A stretch of 36,997 bases of DNA from JAHFIW01 sp035495855 (GTDB lineage Bacteria > Patescibacteriota > Patescibacteriia > SG8-24), in contig DATJFD010000017.1 in NCBI GenBank assembly GCA_035495855.1, forward strand, positions 1 to 36,997, given 5' to 3'. Below, one piece after another: positions 29,168 through 34,452 of this stretch (its first letter is position 1; each line of letters begins with the position of its first letter). The notes beneath the pieces are model-generated. The model did not search any database and was not told the DNA's origin. It saw only the letters and a list, made by a program, of their open reading frames with translations. The position numbers and the translations under genes are program-made.

Positions 29168-30133
29168 CTACTCCACCCTCCAACCCGCAGCCGACTCCAC
29201 GATGCGCCCCGGCACCGTGAACCCCGCGGCCTTCTTGTGTCCTCCCCCGCCCAGGATCTTCGCCGGCGCGGACACGTCGATGTCCTCGGCCGTGCGGAAG
29301 CTGCCCTTTACCTTATTATCCGGCAGCTCCTTCAGCACCAGCACCACTTTCGCGTCCAGGAATTGGTTCAGGAAATTGGAAATGCCCTCGACGTGCTCCT
29401 CGTCCACGCCCTCTTCCTCGAGGTCCTTGGCGAAGATCGCCGTCGAAGCGACCCCGAGCTTCTCGTTGTGCTTCAGACGCGAGAGCACATTGCCCCACAG
29501 CCGCAGCGAGGTGAGCGATTTGTTGCGCATGAGCTTCGTCGCGACCTCCTGCATCTTGGCCCCGCGCCGCACCAGGTCCGAGGCGGCCTCGAGCGAGCTG
29601 TCGGTCGTCGCCGGGTTCGAGAAGCTGCCGGTGTCGGTGACGATGCCCGTAAGCAGGCAGGTGGCGATGTCGCGGTCGATCTCCGCGCCGACGGTGCGCA
29701 GGAAGTCATAGACCACCTCGGCGGTCGACGAAGCCTTCACGTCCACGACGTTCACGGACCCGAACCGCTCGTTGGTGGCGTGATGGTCGAAGTTCACGAT
29801 GACGGGCTGCGCCGGCATGGCGGCGACCAGGTCGGCGATGCCCGCGAAGCGCAGGTCGCCGGCGTCGAACACGGCCATGACGTCGTGCGCCGGATCCGCG
29901 AAGACCGCGTGGTCGGCGGTGAACTCCTCCGTGCCCGGCATGTAGGAATATTGGTGCGGGACGATGTCGTGGCAGAAGCCGGTCGCCTCGATGCCGCGCG
30001 CCCTGCAGAAATTGAACATCGCCGTCGCGGCGCCAAGCGTGTCGCCGTCCGGTTTCTTGTGCGCCACGATGAGCACGCGGCGCGCGCCGCGCAGCTTCTC
30101 GTGCGCTTCCCGGTGGAGGTAGCTGATGTCCAT
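29168..30133 (-). CDS. DHH/DHHA1 phosphoesterase (NrnA-like)
   Basis: 321 residues from ATG 30133 (MDISYLHREAHEKLRGARRV); longer open frames upstream cross the promoter. DHH motifs are complete: IVAHKKPDGDTLGAA (metal Asp), VFDAGDL, NFDHHATNERFG (DHH) and GIVTDTGSF. The C-terminal DHHA1 domain has the substrate loop GGGGHKKAAGF. This is the NrnA/MgpA architecture: nano-RNase that removes 5' or 3' nucleotides from RNA fragments of two to five bases and may also remove phosphate from pAp. Cytoplasmic. A TTGACC-17-TATGGT promoter ends nine bases before the ATG, giving a near-leaderless mRNA. Divergent from the 173-residue gene with a shared palindromic -35 region. Confidence 0.94.
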   Translation of the reverse strand: MDISYLHREAHEKLRGARRVLIVAHKKPDGDTLGAATAMFNFCRARGIEATGFCHDIVPHQYSYMPGTEEFTADHAVFADPAHDVMAVFDAGDLRFAGIADLVAAMPAQPVIVNFDHHATNERFGSVNVVDVKASSTAEVVYDFLRTVGAEIDRDIATCLLTGIVTDTGSFSNPATTDSSLEAASDLVRRGAKMQEVATKLMRNKSLTSLRLWGNVLSRLKHNEKLGVASTAIFAKDLEEEGVDEEHVEGISNFLNQFLDAKVVLVLKELPDNKVKGSFRTAEDIDVSAPAKILGGGGHKKAAGFTVPGRIVESAAGWRVE

Positions 30134-30142
30134 AAGCCCGTG

Positions 30143-30171
30143 ACCATACCAGCGCCGCCGGAACGGGTCAA
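30143..30171 (-). promoter_or_regulatory. Promoter of the DHH phosphoesterase gene
   Basis: TTGACC (30171-30166), 17-bp spacer, TATGGT (30148-30143). Confidence 0.85.
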
Positions 30172-30181
30172 CCCGGTTGAC
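30167..30181. promoter_or_regulatory. Palindrome joining two divergent -35 boxes
   Basis: GTCAACC-C-GGTTGAC, 7-bp arms and one-base centre. Each arm is most of the -35 of one of the two divergent promoters, so a dimeric regulator bound here would block both. Confidence 0.55.
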
Positions 30182-30205
30182 AGCGCGGCCTTCCGGCGCT
30201 ATGGT
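30177..30205 (+). promoter_or_regulatory. Promoter of the 173-aa gene
   Basis: TTGACA, 17-bp spacer, TATGGT. Confidence 0.85.
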
Positions 30206-30250
30206 CCATCGTCGTTCTTCCCACAAACCCTGCCGAAAGGAGGCAGTTCC

Positions 30251-30772
30251 ATGGAACATCGAACCGTCCGTCTCGACGCCGCCAAGCGCGTGCTCATCGT
30301 GGGCGCCACGCCCAACGACGTCGGCTGGCTCTCGAACCCCGCGGACCGCGGCCCCGAACCGTGGATCGTACTGGCCGGCGCCCTCGTCGAGCCGTACGTC
30401 CCCGGCCAGGCCGTGCTCCTGGCGCCCGGCCCGATGGCCGGCTCCGTGAGCCCCCGCGGCGTCACCCGCGTGAAGGCCGCCGATCACGGCGAAGCGCTCG
30501 TCCTCGAGATCGACCGCAAGGACCCCGACGAGCGCGGCGCCGTCCGCTACGTGGTCGTCGAGGACCGCGACGGCATCGCCGCCTTCCTCGAGCGCGAGTC
30601 GCTCGTCTGGCCGATGATGCTCGCCGCCGCGGCGACCATCAAGAAGGCCGTGAAGCAGGCCTACGGCTGGGCCTCGCCCTGGGCGACCGCCTGGCTCCCC
30701 GACGGCGACGCCGCCTTCGGCAACCTCAGCCGCTCCGCCGCCGGCGTTGCCCGCCACCGCGGCCGCCGCTGA
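30251..30772 (+). CDS. Uncharacterised protein, 173 aa
   Basis: Starts MEHRTVRLDAAKRVLIVGATPNDV with AAAGGAGG ahead. No signal peptide. The N-terminal half is beta-rich (WIVLAGALVEPYVPGQAVLLAPG, VRYVVVEDRDGI); the C-terminal part (MMLAAAATIKKAVKQAYGWASPWATAWLPDGDAAFGN) is helical and partly hydrophobic. The opening 'VLIVGAT' resembles a nucleotide-binding beta strand but no GxGxxG motif completes it. No family recognised. Single gene, divergent from the DHH phosphoesterase, ending at a strong terminator. Confidence 0.8.
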   Translation: MEHRTVRLDAAKRVLIVGATPNDVGWLSNPADRGPEPWIVLAGALVEPYVPGQAVLLAPGPMAGSVSPRGVTRVKAADHGEALVLEIDRKDPDERGAVRYVVVEDRDGIAAFLERESLVWPMMLAAAATIKKAVKQAYGWASPWATAWLPDGDAAFGNLSRSAAGVARHRGRR

Positions 30773-30776
30773 CCAT

Positions 30777-30809
30777 CGCCGGCCCGACATCATGTCGGGC
30801 CGGTTTTTT
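30777..30809 (+). terminator. Terminator of the 173-aa gene
   Basis: GCCGGCCCGACAT/ATGTCGGGCCGG then six T. Confidence 0.88.
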
Positions 30810-30875
30810 ATTGCTGGATGAAGGGATCCGCCCGCGACCCTGTTACTGATACCGGTCCCCTGCTACCTCTCCATG

Positions 30876-30981
30876 ATTGACCCCAGTATCCCCGGGGTCT
30901 GATCCCTTGGTGCCTGACCCTAAGGGGTCTGACCCTTTGGGGTCAGACCCCTATGGACCCCTATGGCGCGATTGACCCCAG
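30876..30981. repeat. GGGGTC/GACCCC repeat cluster
   Basis: A 106-base cluster of at least seven GGGTC/GACCC half-sites. Core: perfect 12-bp stem GGGGTCTGACCC-TTTG-GGGTCAGACCCC (30924-30951). The outermost units are two direct copies of ATTGACCCCAG. Similar GGGGTCAGACCCC palindromes are, to my knowledge, scattered in other bacterial genomes. Confidence 0.75.
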
Positions 30982-31035
30982 GGCTCCGCGACCGCATGAT
31001 GAACGTGTTCTTTTAAGTGAAGAAGGAGACGAACG

Positions 31036-31746
31036 ATGCGAACAATGATCATCGCGTTGTTCCTGGCCATCGTGGCCTGCGCGAGCCCCGGCGTCGCCGA
31101 CGCCAGGCCGCCGCAGCCCGACGCGGCCATGACCGAACAGGTGCTTTCCGCCGTTGTCCGCGTGGACGTCGGCGGGTATTTCCGGGGCTCAGGCGTCGTC
31201 GTGACGCCCGAAGGCCACATCGTGGTCGCCACCCGGACCATCCACGGCTACGAGTACTCGGCCGTCACGGTCGGCGCGCCGCGCTACCCCGCGCGCGTCC
31301 TCTCCGTGGACCGGCGCAGGGGCATCGCCGTGCTCCTCGCCGTGCGCCCGGCCGATCAGGCCGGCCCTATGCCGTACGCGCGGCTCGACGTCCCCGCGAC
31401 CGTCAGCCGCGACGACCTCGCCCGGCTCGCGGGCTACGCCGAGACCGGCAGCGACCCGCCGATGATCGCCCGCCGCGCCGTCCCGGCCCGCGTGAGCGAC
31501 CCGCACTTCCGCGGAGAAGCGTCCGGCGACGATGACGTGGACGACCTGCTCATCGCCCGCCCGACGGACCAGCCGGACCGGCTGCGCGCCGAAGGCATGC
31601 CTCTCTTCTCCTCCCGCACCGGCCGCCTGCTCGGCATCGTCATCGGCCGAACCGGCGACGGCTCGAACGACCTCATCGCCATGCCGGCATCGAAGATCGC
31701 GGCCACCCTCGCCCGCCTCACCATCGCTCTCCCGAACGGGAACTGA
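31036..31746 (+). CDS. Exported trypsin-fold protein without catalytic triad (1)
   Basis: 236 residues, GAAGGAG upstream. Signal peptide MIIALFLAIVAC (possible lipobox IVAC) or cleavage after VADA. Strand-by-strand it follows the active protease at 28027: GYFRGSGVVVTPEGHIVVATRTIHG against GHGSGVVVSAEGHILTCYHVV puts Arg67 in place of the His; VDRRRGIAVLLAV against TDRVHDMALLKI puts Gly in place of the Asp; LRAEGMPLFSS against GTSGSGVYLSS removes the Ser. So it cannot work as a serine protease. It is closest to the gene at 32700 (AVVRVD(V/M)GGxFRG(S/A)GV). Likely a binding, regulatory or decoy relative outside the membrane. Confidence 0.87.
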   Translation: MRTMIIALFLAIVACASPGVADARPPQPDAAMTEQVLSAVVRVDVGGYFRGSGVVVTPEGHIVVATRTIHGYEYSAVTVGAPRYPARVLSVDRRRGIAVLLAVRPADQAGPMPYARLDVPATVSRDDLARLAGYAETGSDPPMIARRAVPARVSDPHFRGEASGDDDVDDLLIARPTDQPDRLRAEGMPLFSSRTGRLLGIVIGRTGDGSNDLIAMPASKIAATLARLTIALPNGN

Positions 31747-31747
31747 C

Positions 31748-31774
31748 CGAACGGCCTCTCCGGCCGTTCTTTTC
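31748..31774 (+). terminator. Terminator after trypsin-fold protein 1
   Basis: GAACGGCC/GGCCGTTC then TTTT. Confidence 0.78.
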
Positions 31775-31778
31775 ATGC

Positions 31779-31808
31779 TTGACCGAACCTCCAAGAGGTG
31801 CCTAGGAT
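31779..31808 (+). promoter_or_regulatory. Promoter of trypsin-fold protein 2
   Basis: TTGACC, 18-bp spacer, TAGGAT. Confidence 0.62.
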
Positions 31809-31849
31809 GCCGCAATCATCGCTCTTTTCCGTTCCAAGGAGGTATCGCC

Positions 31850-32536
31850 ATGAAAAGGACCAACACCCTGCTCGCGCTCGCCGTCGCGGCGGCAGCATTG
31901 CCGCTCGCGGCTCCTGCCGCGAACGCCGACGACGTTCCGGCCGGACGCCAAGCCGTCTACCGCGTGAGCGTCGAAGGCACCTGGACGACGACCGGCGTCG
32001 CCGTCTCCCGCGAAGGCACGGTCCTGACCGCCGCCTCGATCCTCTCCCACTGCCCCGCCCAGGGCGACTGCCGCATCTGGGTCGAGGCGCCCGAGCCGGA
32101 CCGCGACCTGTGGTACCGCGCCACGCTCGCGGCCACCGACCATGTCACCGGCCTGGCCGTCCTGAGGACCGCGGCGCTCCCCTCCGCCGTCCGCCTCGCC
32201 GCGCGCGCCGCGCGACCCGGAGAACCGCTGCACGCCTACTCGTACGACGGCAACGACGTCCAGTTCCTCGCCGGCAACGTGCGTTCGGTCTCGCGGGTCA
32301 GCTACCCGGGCGACCCGCCGACGTCCGGCAACGGCCTCCTGGCCTCGATCGCCTGCCCGAACGGCGCGGCCGGCACCGGTCTCGTCGCCACTGCCGACGA
32401 CGCCCTGCTCGGCATCATGTACGGCACGACCGACGACGGTGACACCATCGCCGTCCCGAGCGCGACCGTCCGCGCCTTCCTCGACGCCCGCCGTATCCCC
32501 TACGACGGCGCCCCCCGACGACGCGCGCATCGCTGA
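31850..32536 (+). CDS. Exported trypsin-fold protein without catalytic triad (2)
   Basis: 228 residues from ATG 31850, AAGGAGG seven bases upstream. Signal peptide MKRTNTLLALAVAAAALPLA with cleavage likely after ANA (no lipobox). The fold pattern is kept: TTGVAVSREGTVLTAASILSH aligns with GSGVVVSAEGHILTCYHVV (His to Ser), ATDHVTGLAVLRT with ATDRVHDMALLKI (Asp to Gly) and NGAAGTGLVAT with GPGTSGSGVYL (Ser to Ala). A Cys pair (SHCPAQGDC) and another Cys (SIACPNG) could form disulfides. It lacks protease residues and is the most diverged of the three pseudo-enzymes. It has its own promoter and terminator. Confidence 0.85.
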   Translation: MKRTNTLLALAVAAAALPLAAPAANADDVPAGRQAVYRVSVEGTWTTTGVAVSREGTVLTAASILSHCPAQGDCRIWVEAPEPDRDLWYRATLAATDHVTGLAVLRTAALPSAVRLAARAARPGEPLHAYSYDGNDVQFLAGNVRSVSRVSYPGDPPTSGNGLLASIACPNGAAGTGLVATADDALLGIMYGTTDDGDTIAVPSATVRAFLDARRIPYDGAPRRRAHR

Positions 32537-32541
32537 CCTCG

Positions 32542-32569
32542 GACCCTTCCTCCACGAAGGGTCTTTTTT
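32542..32569 (+). terminator. Terminator of trypsin-fold protein 2
   Basis: GACCCTTC/GAAGGGTC then six T. Confidence 0.85.
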
Positions 32570-32575
32570 CATAGC

Positions 32576-32641
32576 ATTTAGAATTGAGAGTTGAGAATGT
32601 AGATGACCTTCTAAATTCTAAACTCTCATTTCTCATTTCTT
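32576..32641. repeat. Low-complexity imperfect inverted repeat 13 (TTTAGAATTGAG words)
   Basis: ATTTAGAATTGAGAGTTGAG against CTAAATTCTAAACTCTC; shares vocabulary with repeats 2 and 7. Confidence 0.78.
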
Positions 32642-32699
32642 CGATCTCTGCCACACTTTCGAAGGTCCTTTTGACCGTGCTCCCGACGTAAGGAGAGCC

Positions 32700-33407
32700 A
32701 TGCGCAACACCGTCATACTGCTCGCCGCCCTCGCCATCGGCGGAACAGGCTGCGACCGCCTTCGCAACGAACGAACGCCCGCACCCATCGAAACCCCGCC
32801 TCCGCAGCTCGATGCCGCGCAGATCGGGGCCGTCGTCCGCGTGGACATGGGAGGGAAGTTCCGCGGCGCCGGCGTCGCCGTGGACCCTCGATACGTGATC
32901 ACCGCGCTCGGCAACCTCGACGAGTGGGAGTTCCACCGCCGGCTCGCCACCCTTGGCGCCGAGCGCGTTCCCGCGAAGATCGTCGCCGTCGACAAGGCGC
33001 GCGGCCTGGCGCTCATCAAGGCCGACCGGCCGCTCCCCCGCCACGCAACGCTCGCGCACGACGCGCCCGCCGATCGCGCCCCCGCGGTCATCGTCGCTTT
33101 CGCCGACCTCGAGAGCGAGCCACCGATCGTCGAGCTGAGGATGCTGCCCGCTTCGATCGACCGCGCGCATTATTCCGCCGAAACGACCGGCGACATGGTG
33201 CTCGAGGACGCCATGCAAGTGTCGTCGCCGCAGGCCGGCGACATCCGCAGGCGCGGCGCCGCAGTGTTCGATCCCGCCACGGGCAGGCTCGCGGGCATGA
33301 CCGTCGGCGCCATGCTCGAACGCAGCCATTCGAGTTCGCCGTTCATCGCCGTCTCCGCGAAGACGCTCCGCGCGTTCCTCAAGGCGAACGGCGTCCCCTC
33401 CCCATGA
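32700..33407 (+). CDS. Exported trypsin-fold lipoprotein without catalytic triad (3)
   Basis: 235 residues, TAAGGAG upstream. Signal peptide MRNTVILLAALAIGGTGC with lipobox GTGC, so lipid-anchored. Clear paralogue of the 31036 product (AVVRVDMGGKFRGAGVAVDP, AVDKARGLALIKADRP). Where the active enzyme has HILTCYHVV this has YVITALGNLDE (no His), VHDMALLKI becomes ARGLALIK (Asp to Gly), and GTSGSGVYL becomes RRRGAAVFD (no Ser). GRLAGMTVGAML preserves the following strand. A Pro-rich linker (TPAPIETPPPQL) joins lipid anchor and domain. The leader shares an 18/20 string with the CDF gene. Confidence 0.87.
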   Translation: MRNTVILLAALAIGGTGCDRLRNERTPAPIETPPPQLDAAQIGAVVRVDMGGKFRGAGVAVDPRYVITALGNLDEWEFHRRLATLGAERVPAKIVAVDKARGLALIKADRPLPRHATLAHDAPADRAPAVIVAFADLESEPPIVELRMLPASIDRAHYSAETTGDMVLEDAMQVSSPQAGDIRRRGAAVFDPATGRLAGMTVGAMLERSHSSSPFIAVSAKTLRAFLKANGVPSP

Positions 33408-33425
33408 CCTCATGGGGATTTTTTT
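33400..33425 (+). terminator. Terminator of trypsin-fold protein 3
   Basis: CCCCATG/CATGGGG then ATTTTTTT; overlaps the stop codon. Confidence 0.86.
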
Positions 33426-33427
33426 GC

Positions 33428-33460
33428 AAAAAAAAAGACCGCCGTCGGATGACGGCGGTC
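33428..33460 (-). terminator. Terminator of the 262-aa gene
   Basis: GACCGCCGTC/GACGGCGGTC, followed on the minus strand by nine T. Confidence 0.9.
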
Positions 33461-33470
33461 TGGCGAACGC

Positions 33471-34259
33471 TCAGAACTCGAGCTTGAGGTCATCGTCGGC
33501 CGGCGCGGGAAGCGCCGCCCTGGCCGATGCGTCGACGGCGAACCGCTGACGGGCGCCTCCGCTCACGGAGGGCGGGATGCCCGCCTCGACCATCTTCTCG
33601 GCGACGTAACGGACCGCGTCGATCCTGCTTTCGCGCTCGCGCGCTTCGCAGGCGAGGTCCATCGCCGAGGCGAGCCAGGAAGCCTGGTCGCCGACGCTGC
33701 CCATCAACCTGGCCGAGACCGAGAAGGCGACGGCCAGGCCGATCTTGCGATCGGCGTCGCTGACCTTTCCGTAGAACGTCTGGCCGAGCAGGTACGCGTC
33801 GCGGCTGGCTTCGTCGCAGCCGTGCATCGCGCCCAGCCCCGCGGCCGAGCACGAGAGGCGCGCCGCGAGGTAGATGCGGTCGGCGCGTCCGCTCCAGCGG
33901 GGATCGCGGAGCTCCTCCACGAGCACGCGGAGCGCGGCGTCCGGCGAACGGCGCAACTGGTCGCGGAGCCGGGCGAGCTCGAGGTACGTCCTGGCCCGCT
34001 CGTCGCGGTCGGCGATGCGGCCGGCGACTTCGAGCGCATGGCGCTCGACGATGCCGAGGTCGTCCATGAGCGTCTCGTGGACGCGGTACGACACGGGCAT
34101 GCGCCGGACGGCCTTTGCGACCGCCGCGCGGAGGGCCTGAGCGCCCCGGGCGATCCTGGCACAGAGAGCGACGATGGCGGCCACCATGGCCGAGACGGCG
34201 CTCCCCGCCGCCAGGCGGTTCGACGTTGCGGGTGCTGCGGACTGTGCGGAGCTTTCCAT
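33471..34259 (-). CDS. Uncharacterised helical protein with N-terminal membrane segment, 262 aa
   Basis: MESSAQSAAPATSNRLAAGSAV..., with AAGGAGGGAGCC ahead. Residues ~15-50 are Ala-rich and hydrophobic (SAVSAMVAAIVALCARIARGAQALRAAV, quoted in part), a probable membrane or amphipathic helix. The rest is helical with regular Ala/Leu/Arg spacing (DERARTYLELARLRDQ, ADRIYLAARLSCSAAG, ASAMDLACEARERESR) that resembles helical-repeat (TPR-like) proteins, without a confident repeat register. No catalytic motif. Divergent from smc, with a TTGACA box nearby. Function unknown. Confidence 0.8.
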   Translation of the reverse strand: MESSAQSAAPATSNRLAAGSAVSAMVAAIVALCARIARGAQALRAAVAKAVRRMPVSYRVHETLMDDLGIVERHALEVAGRIADRDERARTYLELARLRDQLRRSPDAALRVLVEELRDPRWSGRADRIYLAARLSCSAAGLGAMHGCDEASRDAYLLGQTFYGKVSDADRKIGLAVAFSVSARLMGSVGDQASWLASAMDLACEARERESRIDAVRYVAEKMVEAGIPPSVSGGARQRFAVDASARAALPAPADDDLKLEF

Positions 34260-34328
34260 GGCTCCCTCCTTGTAATGGCCGGAATTGGCCGTGAAAAGTA
34301 CGGTCCGCGTACTGCTGCGGAACCGTCG

Positions 34329-34357
34329 TTTTTATCATAAATAAGCCATTTTGTCAA
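34329..34357 (-). promoter_or_regulatory. Possible promoter of the 262-aa gene
   Basis: Minus strand TTGACA, 17-bp AT-rich spacer, TAAAAA. Confidence 0.5.
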
Positions 34358-34372
34358 GAATGGCGGCTCCGT

Positions 34373-34400
34373 TTGCAGAAGCGCCCGAGGCTGGTACACT
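34373..34400 (+). promoter_or_regulatory. Promoter of smc
   Basis: TTGCAG, 16-bp spacer ending TGG, TACACT; about 52 bases before the ATG. Confidence 0.62.
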
Positions 34401-34452
34401 TTCCCCGATATGGCGGCGGCCGGCTGCAAAAGCCGACCGCTGCTCCCTTCCT

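Noticed and set aside
28997..30250. Long plus-strand frame leading into the 173-aa gene
   Set aside because: It crosses a repeat, runs opposite the DHH phosphoesterase and spans a consensus promoter; ATG 30251 has its own AAAGGAGG.
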